Shown: piece after piece, positions 1-6,851 of the stretch
Layout of the letters: each line of letters begins with the position of its first letter
How positions within the stretch are numbered: the stretch's first letter is position 1
DNA from: Pseudoduganella flava
GTDB lineage: Bacteria; Pseudomonadota; Gammaproteobacteria; Burkholderiales; Burkholderiaceae_D
Length of the DNA stretch: 64,000 nt
Reading direction: 5' to 3'
Assembly: GCF_007830495.1 (NCBI RefSeq)
Contig: NZ_VLKW01000008.1
Coordinates: 124,001-188,000, forward strand
The notes under the pieces: generated by a model
What the model was told of the DNA's origin: nothing
The model's input: only the letters and a program-made list of their open reading frames with translations
Database searches by the model: none
Position numbers and translations under genes: made by a program

Positions 1-252
1 GCCGCCGACGCGGCCGAAGCGCTGGGCCTGACCGCGCACCGCCTGAAGGCGATGGGCCTGGTCGACAAGATCGTCAACGAACCGCTGGGCGGCGCCCACC
101 GCGACCCGAAGGAAATGGCACGCCTCTTGAAGCGCGCGCTGGCCGACTCGCTGCGCCAGTTCCAGGGCATGAAGACGAAAGACCTGCTGGAACAGCGTCA
201 TCAGAAGCTGATGAGCTACGGCAAGTTCAAGGAAACGACGCCGCAGGAATAA
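1..252 (+). CDS. accA: Acetyl-CoA carboxylase carboxyltransferase subunit alpha (3' end, partial)
   Basis: The gene enters from the left edge, so only its last 83 codons are present. AccA forms the biotin-dependent carboxyltransferase with AccD and transfers CO2 from carboxybiotin to acetyl-CoA, the first step of fatty acid synthesis in the cytoplasm. The visible tail (AADAAEALGLTAHRLK, then LVDKIVNEPLGGAHRDP and a helical end with LSKGL-like spacing, ELRRQ-type residues and YGKFKE) matches the conserved AccA C-terminus. The frame is open from base 1. An intrinsic terminator follows directly, and tilS lies downstream as in many Burkholderiales. The catalytic part lies outside the window, so the call rests on the C-terminal match and the neighbourhood. 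Confidence 0.9.
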   Translation, partial: AADAAEALGLTAHRLKAMGLVDKIVNEPLGGAHRDPKEMARLLKRALADSLRQFQGMKTKDLLEQRHQKLMSYGKFKETTPQE

Positions 253-260
253 TTTCCAGG

Positions 261-288
261 AACCGGTGATGGACACCGGTTTTTTTTC
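261..288 (+). terminator. Intrinsic terminator of accA
   Basis: A perfect 8-bp stem, AACCGGTG/CACCGGTT, with a five-base loop (ATGGA) is followed by a run of T residues. It begins nine bases after the accA stop codon, as expected for a rho-independent terminator. Confidence 0.85.
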
Positions 289-328
289 AAGCGCCGATAC
301 GCTTCCTTTCACCCCCACCGCAAACCCT

Positions 329-355
329 GGGGTCAGACCCGCCGGGTCTGACCCC
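329..355. repeat. Perfect inverted repeat GGGGTCAGACCC
   Basis: Two 12-base arms, GGGGTCAGACCC (329-340) and GGGTCTGACCCC (344-355), are separated by GCC. The hairpin sits between accA and tilS, 24 bases before the tilS start. There is no T-run, so it is not a classical terminator. From memory, this type of GTCAGACC palindrome recurs between genes in Oxalobacteraceae genomes, so it may be a dispersed REP-like element. Confidence 0.6.
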
Positions 356-378
356 GGCTTTCCGCCTCTGGTTTCCTC

Positions 379-1764
379 ATGCGTTCCCAACTCGCAGACC
401 TTCCTAATCTCTTCGGCAAGGTCATGGCCGCATTGCCGGTCGCGCCCCCGCTCGCCATCGCCTACAGCGGCGGCCTCGACTCGTCCGTGCTGCTCCACCT
501 CTCACACGCGGCCGGCCTGCCGCTACATGCCTTCCACGTCCACCACGGCCTGTCCCCGAACGCCGATGCGTGGGAAGCCCATTGCGCGGCCGAGTGCGCG
601 CGGCTGCGCGTGCCGTTCATGGCGCGACGCGTGACGCTGGCCGACCGCAAGGCTGGCACGGAAGCGTCCGCCCGGCAGGCGCGTTACGCGGCGCTGGGTG
701 AGCTGTGCCGTGAGCACGGCATCACGTCGCTGCTGACGGCACACCACCTTGACGACCAGGCCGAAACGATCCTGCTGCAACTGGCGCGCGGTGCCGGGCC
801 GGCCGGCTTGTCCGGCATGGATGCCTTCAACCACGCGCCCGGCTTGCTGGGCAGCGCCGACATCCTGCTGGCCCGCCCGCTGCTGCAGGCATCGCGCGCC
901 CAGCTGGAAGCCTACGCGGCGCAGCACGGCATCGCCCACGTCGACGATGAATCGAACCTCGACACGCGCTACGCCCGCAACGCATTGCGGCACACGGTGA
1001 TGCCGGCGCTGGCCGCGGCTTTCCCCGGGTTCCAGGAACGCTTCGCGCGCAGCGCGGCCCATGCGCGTTCGGCGCAGCGCCTGCTGACGGAGCTGGCGCA
1101 GGAAGACCTGGCAAAGGGGCTGCAAGACGGCGGCCTGCAGGGCGACAGCATCGCCGTCGATTACCTGCGCGGCCTGGGCGAAGACCGCCGCAACAACCTG
1201 CTGCGCCACTGGTTCGGCGTGCGCGATATCCGCATCCCGTCCGCCGCGTGGCTGGCCGAGATGACGGCCCAACTGCTGGCGGCGCGCGAGGATGCCCAGC
1301 TGCTCGTCACGCATCCGGACTGCGACGTGCGCCGCCACCGCGGCCGCCTGCACCTGGTGCCGAAGCGGCGTGCGCTGCCCGGCGCGCAGGAAGATGCGTA
1401 CGACGAGCGCCCCAGCCAGCACTTCCGCTGGAACGGCGAAGCATCGATCGCGTTTCCCGACTATGGCGGCACCTTGCATTTCGACGTGGTGGAGGAGGGG
1501 GTGCCGGCCGCCTGGCTGAAGGAACAGATGCTGACGATCTCGTTCCGCCGCGGCGGCGAGCGCCTGAAGCCGGCCCGCAACCGGCCGTCGCGCGACCTGA
1601 AGCACCATTACCAGGCGCTCGGCATCCCCGCGTGGGAGCGGGCCCGGCTGCCGGTCGTCGCCATCCCGGGGCGGCTGCTGTTTGCCGCCGGGATCGGCAT
1701 GGACTGCCACTATGTTCACGCTGAGCTGAACTCCGCTATCCAGTTGCGCTGGGTGGCCGAATAA
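379..1764 (+). CDS. tilS: tRNA(Ile)-lysidine synthetase TilS
   Basis: TilS attaches lysine to C34 of the CAU-anticodon tRNA-Ile using ATP, which changes decoding from AUG to AUA. It is an essential cytoplasmic enzyme. The 461-residue protein carries the PP-loop ATP-binding motif SGGLDSS at residues 30-36, followed by the family signatures HVHHGL and TAHHLDDQAET. The C-terminal part has the TilS substrate-binding and C-terminal domains, including a FRRGGERLKP segment. The length is normal for the family. The start at 379 follows shortly after the upstream palindrome and puts the PP-loop at the expected distance from the N-terminus. Its position between accA and lysC is a common betaproteobacterial arrangement. 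Confidence 0.95.
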   Translation: MRSQLADLPNLFGKVMAALPVAPPLAIAYSGGLDSSVLLHLSHAAGLPLHAFHVHHGLSPNADAWEAHCAAECARLRVPFMARRVTLADRKAGTEASARQARYAALGELCREHGITSLLTAHHLDDQAETILLQLARGAGPAGLSGMDAFNHAPGLLGSADILLARPLLQASRAQLEAYAAQHGIAHVDDESNLDTRYARNALRHTVMPALAAAFPGFQERFARSAAHARSAQRLLTELAQEDLAKGLQDGGLQGDSIAVDYLRGLGEDRRNNLLRHWFGVRDIRIPSAAWLAEMTAQLLAAREDAQLLVTHPDCDVRRHRGRLHLVPKRRALPGAQEDAYDERPSQHFRWNGEASIAFPDYGGTLHFDVVEEGVPAAWLKEQMLTISFRRGGERLKPARNRPSRDLKHHYQALGIPAWERARLPVVAIPGRLLFAAGIGMDCHYVHAELNSAIQLRWVAE

Positions 1765-1902
1765 AATTTCCCGACCTTGCGATTTCCGCATGAGCTTATG
1801 CCGGAAGTGTATAGCTTCGCAACTTTTTTTGACTTGTTCTTTTGCATTGCAGCAGGTAGAGTTAAGGGCTCCCTTACTTCAACCGATTGAAAAACGCAAG
1901 TT

Positions 1903-3147
1903 ATGGCTTTAATCGTTCACAAATACGGCGGTACGTCGATGGGATCGACGGACCGTATCAAGAACGTCGCGCGCCGTGTCGCCAAGTGGCACGATGCGGG
2001 ACACCAGGTGGTGGTGGTGCCTTCCGCGATGTCCGGCGAAACGAACCGCCTGATCGCGCTGGCCAAGGAAGTCCAGAACCCGCCCGACCCGCGCGAGCTG
2101 GACATGATCGCGTCGACCGGCGAACAGGTGTCCGTCGGCCTGCTGTCGATGGCGCTGCAGGCGATCGGCAAGAACGCCGTGTCCTACACCGGCTGGCAAG
2201 TGGGCATTAAAACCGACTCCGCGTTCACCAAGGCGCGCATCCAGTCGATCGACGACACGCGCGTGCGCAAGGATTTGGACGAGAACAAGATCGTCATCAT
2301 CACGGGCTTCCAGGGCGTCGACGAGAACAGCAACATCTCGACCCTGGGCCGCGGCGGTTCCGACACGTCGGCCGTGGCGATCGCCGCCGCGCTGAAGGCG
2401 GACGAATGCCTGATCTACACGGACGTGGATGGCGTCTACACGACCGACCCGCGCGTGGTCTCGGAAGCGCGCCGCCTGAAGAACATCACGTTCGAGGAGA
2501 TGCTGGAAATGGCATCGCTGGGCTCGAAAGTTCTGCAGACGCGCTCGGTGGAATTCGCCGGCAACTACCGCGTGCCGACGCGCGTGCTGTCGTCGCTGAC
2601 CGATCCGCTGATGGACCTGGCCGAGGAAGCCAAGTCCGGTACCCTGATTTCGTTTGAGGAAGACAATATGGAACAAGCAGTCATCTCCGGCATCGCCTTC
2701 AACCGCGATGAAGCCAAGATCTCCGTCATGGGCGTGCCTGACCGCCCGGGTGTGGCCTTCCACATCCTCGGCCCGGTGGCCGATGCGAACATCGAAGTGG
2801 ACATGATCATCCAGAACCAGTCCGTCGAAGGCAAGACGGACTTCACGTTCACCGTGTCCCGCAACGACTACAACAAGGCGCTGGACGTACTGAACAGCCA
2901 GAAGGGCGAGATCGGCTTCCTGAGCCTGATCGGCGACGCGAAAGTGTCGAAGATCTCGGTGGTCGGCGTGGGCATGCGCAGCCACGTGGGCGTGGCCTCG
3001 CAGATGTTCCGCACGCTGTCGGAAGAGGGCATCAACATCATGATGATCTCGACGTCGGAGATCAAGATTTCCGTGCTGATCGACGAGAAATACATGGAGC
3101 TCGCAGTGCGCGCGCTGCACAAGGCGTTTGAACTGGAAAAAGAGTAA
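1903..3147 (+). CDS. lysC: Aspartate kinase LysC
   Basis: Aspartokinase phosphorylates L-aspartate, the first committed step to lysine, threonine, methionine and diaminopimelate. The 414-residue protein opens with the kinase signature KYGGTSMGS. The amino-acid kinase domain fills roughly residues 1-245, with TGFQGVDENSNISTLGRGG and YTDVDGVYTTDPR. Two ACT-type regulatory domains follow from about residue 265, with ISVMGVPDRPGVAFHIL and ISVVGVGMRSHVGVA. This is the short, lysine/threonine-sensitive type without a fused homoserine dehydrogenase. An in-frame ATG at 2668, behind GAGGAAG, could start a separate regulatory beta chain of 159 residues, as known for the Bacillus and Corynebacterium enzymes. 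Confidence 0.96.
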   Translation: MALIVHKYGGTSMGSTDRIKNVARRVAKWHDAGHQVVVVPSAMSGETNRLIALAKEVQNPPDPRELDMIASTGEQVSVGLLSMALQAIGKNAVSYTGWQVGIKTDSAFTKARIQSIDDTRVRKDLDENKIVIITGFQGVDENSNISTLGRGGSDTSAVAIAAALKADECLIYTDVDGVYTTDPRVVSEARRLKNITFEEMLEMASLGSKVLQTRSVEFAGNYRVPTRVLSSLTDPLMDLAEEAKSGTLISFEEDNMEQAVISGIAFNRDEAKISVMGVPDRPGVAFHILGPVADANIEVDMIIQNQSVEGKTDFTFTVSRNDYNKALDVLNSQKGEIGFLSLIGDAKVSKISVVGVGMRSHVGVASQMFRTLSEEGINIMMISTSEIKISVLIDEKYMELAVRALHKAFELEKE

Positions 3148-3175
3148 TTATTTCGGAAAAAAACCGCCGATTTCC

Positions 3176-3204
3176 TTGACCAAAGTGGTCGTGGCAATTA
3201 CTAT
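3176..3204 (+). promoter_or_regulatory. Sigma-70 promoter of tRNA-Ser
   Basis: TTGACC (3176-3181) and TACTAT (3199-3204) are separated by exactly 17 bases and lie about 60 bases upstream of the mature tRNA. This near-consensus pair is the most likely promoter for the tRNA gene. Confidence 0.7.
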
Positions 3205-3265
3205 GGCGGTCGTCTGATCTGACGCAGAAATGTTGCAGAAAAGACGATAGTTGAGCGATCGACTA

Positions 3266-3358
3266 GGAGGCGTGGCCGAGTGGCCGAAGGCACTTCCCTG
3301 CTAAGGAAGCATACGGGCAAAACCTGTATCGTGGGTTCGAATCCCACCGCCTCCGCCA
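3266..3358 (+). tRNA. tRNA-Ser(GCU)
   Basis: The acceptor arms GGAGGCG and CGCCTCC pair across the gene, with G73 and an encoded CCA end. The anticodon stem CTTCC/GGAAG holds the loop CTGCTAA, giving anticodon GCU, which reads AGC and AGU serine codons. A long variable arm and the T-arm GTGGGTTCGAATCCCAC are both present, as expected for a class II tRNA. A long perfect hairpin terminator begins one base after CCA. Confidence 0.95.
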
Positions 3359-3406
3359 GAACAAATAAAAAAGGCATCCCCTGCGGGATGCCTTTTTTAT
3401 TTGTTC
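3359..3406 (+). terminator. 22-bp perfect hairpin terminator after tRNA-Ser
   Basis: Two perfectly complementary 22-base arms (3359-3380 and 3385-3406) surround the loop CTGC. The core is GGCATCCC-CTGC-GGGATGCC flanked by A and T runs, so it can terminate transcription from either direction. The GCATCCC-CTGC-GGGATGC core is repeated at 3673-3690. Confidence 0.85.
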
Positions 3407-3810
3407 GGACGGAGTCGGTCGGATTCGAAGACCGCGCCCCTACCAGGGCGCGGGCTCTCCGAATCGCCACTTTGCCGCAGCTCCGCTGCGGCGTCGCGCG
3501 CCGAGGGCGCGGCGCGTTCGCGTCTTCTTTCGCTTCGCTCAGTTGAGTATTCGAAGACCGCGCCCCTACCAGCGCGCGGGCTCTCCGAATCGCCACTTTG
3601 CCGCAGCTGCGCGCGGCGTCGCGCGCCATCAGCGCAGCGCGTCCGCTCCTTCTTTCGCTTCGCTCAGTCGTAGCATCCCCTGCGGGATGCCACAAACGCA
3701 TGCGTTTGCGCCATTCTAAAGAATGGCTTGTTCGGACGGACGGCCGTGGGATTCGAAGACCGCGCCCTACCAGACGCGGTCTCTCCAAATCGGCTGGAGA
3801 AGAGCGTACG
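3407..3810. repeat. Degenerate repeat tract downstream of tRNA-Ser
   Basis: This tract has no convincing gene. A module beginning ATTCGAAGACCGCGCCC, then TACCAG, then CTCTCC(G/A)AATCG, occurs three times (about 3422, 3548 and 3751). The first two copies continue with GCCACTTTGCCGCAGCT and a GC-rich stretch ending in TTTCGCTTCGCTCAGT. TTGTTCGGACGGA occurs at 3401 and 3729. Three adjacent hairpins lie at 3673-3690, 3693-3708 and 3710-3727. The TTCGAA core recalls a tRNA T-loop. Both strands stay open in several frames because of the repeat's base composition, but the predicted proteins are low-complexity and partly antisense to the tRNA. Confidence 0.65.
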
Positions 3811-4377
3811 TTACGAAAGCTCGCCGGTGTGGCGCGCGCGGCGCCGCGCCAGCGCGCCGATGCCCGCAAGGCCGCCCAGCAGCATCAACCCACTTGACGG
3901 TTCCGGTACGGGGCTGATGCTGATGCCGCCGGTGCTGCCGGCCGTGATGCTGAACGCCCCGGCGTCCCCGTCGAAGTAGCCGGTCACCACAAAGGTATAG
4001 TGTTTTCCCGGCTCCAGGAAAGTCTGCATCGAGGAGAAATGATAGAGATTGTTCGAGATCGTCATCAGGTTCTTGCTCGAGTCATCAGGGTCGAGCGCAC
4101 CGTTGTAGAGGAAGGTGACGCAGCTGTATTCACAGCTCGTCAAGAACGAGTTCTCCCAGTTGAACGGGTTTGGACCGTCGGTCGTGACGACGTCGAAAGC
4201 CTGGTAAGCCACGGCCGTGTTCGATGGGTCAGGAGCGCCGCCCCAGTAGCTGGGCGGGATGAAGGTGGACGCGTTAGTCGTGTCGCCGGTGACCGTCACG
4301 ATCTCGGCGGACGCCTGCTGGATGACGCCGGCCAGCAGCAGCGCGGCGGCGATCGTATTGCGGAGCATGGTGTTCAT
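3811..4377 (-). CDS. PEP-CTERM sorting-domain protein (upstream-facing paralogue 1)
   Basis: A 188-residue exported protein. A signal peptide (LLLAGVIQQASA) covers about residues 1-24, a beta-rich middle follows, and the end is a typical PEP-CTERM signal: PVPEPSS, a hydrophobic helix LMLLGGLAGIGALA and the basic cluster RRRARH. PEP-CTERM proteins are processed by an exosortase/EpsH system and usually end up at the surface or in the exopolysaccharide matrix. The middle resembles the neighbouring gene 4390-4968, sharing TVTGDTT, YQAFDV, a Cys pair (CEYSC) and a region ending HYTFVVTG. The two are therefore a tandem duplication. No exosortase gene is visible in this window. The molecular function is unknown. 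Confidence 0.85.
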   Translation of the reverse strand: MNTMLRNTIAAALLLAGVIQQASAEIVTVTGDTTNASTFIPPSYWGGAPDPSNTAVAYQAFDVVTTDGPNPFNWENSFLTSCEYSCVTFLYNGALDPDDSSKNLMTISNNLYHFSSMQTFLEPGKHYTFVVTGYFDGDAGAFSITAGSTGGISISPVPEPSSGLMLLGGLAGIGALARRRARHTGELS

Positions 4378-4389
4378 CGGTTCTCCTGG

Positions 4390-4968
4390 TCAGGTTGCAG
4401 TGTGGATGGATACGGCAGGGCGGCGCCACGCCGCGACGCCGAGGCCGACCAGTCCGGCGCCGAGCATTAGCCAGGCGGAAGGCTCCGGCACGGGATTAAG
4501 CGGCGTGATGTCATACGCACCGATGGCGGATACCGTGGTGCTGAAGTAGCCGTAGGATGCGGCGTCCGCGCCCGTGACGAGAATCGTGTAGTGCCCCACT
4601 TCCAGCGGGCCGTGGAAGAATGCGGTGTTGTTGGTGACCCCATAGCCGTCCGCGAAGAGGAAATTGGCAGTAGGACTTGCTGGGTCGAACGCGCCCGTGT
4701 AGATGTACATCGAGCAGTCGAAAGCGCACGTCGTGGCGAAGTTGATGTCGTCCAGATACTCGAGGGCTTGAACGTCGAACGCGCGGTACGTCGCGTTGGG
4801 AACCGCCGGGTAGAAGGGCCAGTTGCCTGGGTCCTCGTTGATCCGGTCCCAGGTCGGACCGCCTGTCGTGTCGCCAGTGAACGTCGTGATGGTGGCGCCG
4901 GCCTGTTGCGCGAAGCCGGCCAGCAGTGCGGCGCCGAGCAGCATGCGGCGCAGGATGGGTGATTTCAT
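4390..4968 (-). CDS. PEP-CTERM sorting-domain protein (paralogue 2)
   Basis: A 192-residue protein with signal peptide LLGAALLAGFAQQAGA, a beta-rich body and a PEP-CTERM end (NPVPEPSA, hydrophobic helix LMLGAGLVGLGVAA, then WRRP). It parallels the downstream gene across most of its length, including TFTGDTT, YRAFDV, the Cys pair CAFDC (perhaps a short disulfide loop) and HYTILVTG. Only 12 bases separate the two genes, so they are probably co-transcribed from a promoter between 4969 and 5348. The likely site of action is the cell surface or biofilm matrix. The specific role is unknown. Confidence 0.85.
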   Translation of the reverse strand: MKSPILRRMLLGAALLAGFAQQAGATITTFTGDTTGGPTWDRINEDPGNWPFYPAVPNATYRAFDVQALEYLDDINFATTCAFDCSMYIYTGAFDPASPTANFLFADGYGVTNNTAFFHGPLEVGHYTILVTGADAASYGYFSTTVSAIGAYDITPLNPVPEPSAWLMLGAGLVGLGVAAWRRPAVSIHTAT

Positions 4969-5348
4969 TAAAGAAGTGCTCCTATCGTAAAGTTCGTGCG
5001 GACCTCACCTGCACGGCGGCCCCGTGGCGCGTTGCCGCGGGGCCTGGCCAGACGGGTCTGCACCGTGTGTCAATCGATGATAGTGCTAACAGAAACTTCT
5101 CTTACTGAGCGAATTGCAGCGGCGGCACGACTTACGAGCTGATGCTCTCACGCCGTCGTCCGGCCCTCCTGGGTTGGAAGGCGCGCCCCGGCGAGGCTTG
5201 CATCGCATGAGCGTAAAGTCATCTTATGTCACGGCTGCGTGAAAGCAGATGGGCGTGGTAGCGTTATCAAATAATCCCTGATCTCAACCGTGCGTTTCGT
5301 GTCTTTTTTGTCACAATCGTGCTGTGGAAAGACCATCGCCGCGGCGTG
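4969..5348. other. Intergenic region upstream of the PEP-CTERM pair
   Basis: 380 bases without a supported gene. It must carry the promoter of the minus-strand PEP-CTERM pair. AAGGAG-like bases are not obvious before the 4968 start, and I see no repeat or convincing operator here. Confidence 0.5.
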
Positions 5349-6190
5349 TTACATCAAGAAGTCGACGAACACGCGCTTCCGCGGGGGCAGGTGCGGCCGC
5401 CGCATGTACACCAGGTACAGGTCGACGTCGTCGCATGCTAAGGACCTCAGGCATTCGACCAGGCGCCCCTCGTCCAGCTCGTTCCTGATGTCCCACAGCC
5501 CCTTGAGGCCGATGCCGTGACCGTCCAGCGCCCATTGGCACATGACTTCGCTGCTGGTCGCGACGAGGCGTCCGCTGACGGGTACCTCGAACACGTCGCC
5601 GTCGCGCTGGAAGCTCCAGCGGTCGACACGCCGCCGCCCGCGCACCAGGCGCAGGCAATCGTGGTCCGCCAGATCCTCCGGCACTTGCGGCATGCCGTGG
5701 CGCGCCAGGTAAGGAGGCGACGCGCACACAACGCGCCGGCCTTCCGCGAAACGGCGCGCCACGACGAGGGGATTGGGCGGTAGTCCCACCGACAGGGCAA
5801 CGTCGGCCTCACCGGCCGTCACGTCGACCTGCGCATCCGACAGGACCAGTTCGACCTGGACCCCCGGATACATACCGGAAAAACGTGCCACCGCCCCGCG
5901 ATCCGTACGCGCCAGATGTGCACCGGACAGATCATGCGCAGGCTGCCGCGCGGCGCCGTGCCTCCTGCGCTGGCTTCCGCCTCCGCTTCGTCGACTTCGG
6001 CCAGGATCCGGCGCGCACGCTCGTGCAGGAGGGCTCCTTCCTCCGTCAGCTGGAAGCGCCGCGCGTGGCGGTCGATGAGGCGTACGCCCAAACGCGCCTC
6101 CATGGCGCCCAGGCGCCGGCTCACTGCCGGCAGCGAACTGTTCAGCCGCTTCGATGCTTCCGTCAGGCAGCCCGCCGCTACCAGAGGATC
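5349..6190 (-). pseudogene. LysR-family regulator, truncated at the 5' end and frameshifted
   Basis: Two frames together spell one LysR protein. The upstream frame (about 6190-5922) gives the second half of the winged helix: AAGCLTEASKRL, LPAVSRRLGAMEARLGVRL and the TEEGALLHERARRIL linker. The downstream frame (about 5920-5349) gives the substrate-binding domain (ARFSGMYPGVQVELVLSDA, then ADVALSVGLPPNPLVV) and ends FVDFLM. The change of frame falls near 5915-5922, between the segments PVH and LARTDRGAVARF. The first 15-20 residues, including the start codon and first helix, are absent. The homology stops abruptly at 6190, where hydrolase coding sequence begins on the other strand. The gene is therefore non-functional unless the frameshift is a sequencing error. 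Confidence 0.8.
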
Positions 6191-6414
6191 GCACGATCAA
6201 CCCCGATCTGCAGCGTTTCATGGCGAAGCGCATGGGAGCCCGAACGATCGAACTGCCGGCCAGCCACGTGTCGTTGTTGTCGCACCCGCGAGAGGTCGCG
6301 GACCTGATGCTGAAAGCCGCGCTCACTGAACGTTTTGCCGGTTTCGTTGAACGGATTTCGGACATTCACGCGATGACGAGTTGCGTCAGCGGGTCGACAA
6401 CTGCCGTACACTGA
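6187..6414 (+). pseudogene. 3' stub of an alpha/beta hydrolase
   Basis: The frame reads DRTINPDLQRFMAKRMGA, then IELPASHVSLLSHPREVADL. This is the C-terminal end of an esterase-like alpha/beta hydrolase: the segment around the catalytic His (SHVSLLSHP) and the last helix. About 200 N-terminal residues, including the nucleophile elbow, are missing. The coding sequence starts abruptly at the point where the truncated LysR gene ends on the opposite strand, so the stub has no promoter or start codon of its own. A regulator divergent from a hydrolase gene is a common arrangement, and one internal deletion would produce this structure. Confidence 0.75.
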
Positions 6415-6489
6415 TGGTTCCGCCCGGCCAGCCAAAGCCGCCGTCTCGTCGCAATGCACGTACGTGAACCCACCATTGAGGCCCCCGCC

Positions 6490-6831
6490 ATGACGAAATT
6501 CCTGATCTCCTTCCCCGCCAGCGCAATGGACGTTCCAGCCGAAGAGATGCCCGCGGTCAGCGACGCATCGCATGCCGTGATCCGCGAGGCAAAGGCGGCC
6601 AGGGTCTATGTGTTCGGTGGCGGGATCAACGACAAGATCGCGCCGGTAAGGGTTGCGGCGGATGGCGGCTGCACCGATGGCACCTACCGCGAGACGAGGG
6701 AGCTCGATGGGGGCTTTTGCGTGCTCGAGCTGCCGTCGCGGGACGCGGCCGTGCATTGGGCGGCCAGGCTCGCCGCGGCATGCCGCTGTGCCCAGGAGCT
6801 GCGCGAGTTTTATTATGACGCCGAGAGCTGA
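6490..6831 (+). CDS. YCII/DGPF-domain family protein
   Basis: A 113-residue protein beginning MTKFLISFPASAMDVP. The first strand, the central YVFGGGINDKIAPVRV region and the final EFYYDAES fit the small ferredoxin-like YCII/DGPF fold, which forms dimers and often sits beside regulators or ECF sigma factors. The true activity of this family is poorly defined. I chose the ATG at 6490 because it places the fold at the N-terminus; an upstream in-frame start (6454) would only add 12 unlike residues. It converges on the CNNM/CorC-type gene, with stop codons about 20 bases apart. Confidence 0.7.
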   Translation: MTKFLISFPASAMDVPAEEMPAVSDASHAVIREAKAARVYVFGGGINDKIAPVRVAADGGCTDGTYRETRELDGGFCVLELPSRDAAVHWAARLAAACRCAQELREFYYDAES

Positions 6832-6851
6832 GCTCGGACCTGGCTGCCGGC

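Noticed and set aside
3407..3810. CRISPR array
   Set aside because: There are only three imperfect modules of unequal spacing, no constant spacer length and no cas genes.
3201..3869. Long minus-strand open frame across the tRNA-Ser gene
   Set aside because: It runs antisense to the tRNA and through the repeat tract. The apparent protein is the well-known kind of spurious translation of a tRNA and low-complexity repeats.
4926..5108. Small plus-strand open frame upstream of the PEP-CTERM pair
   Set aside because: No ribosome-binding site, overlaps the start of a better supported gene and has no coding character.
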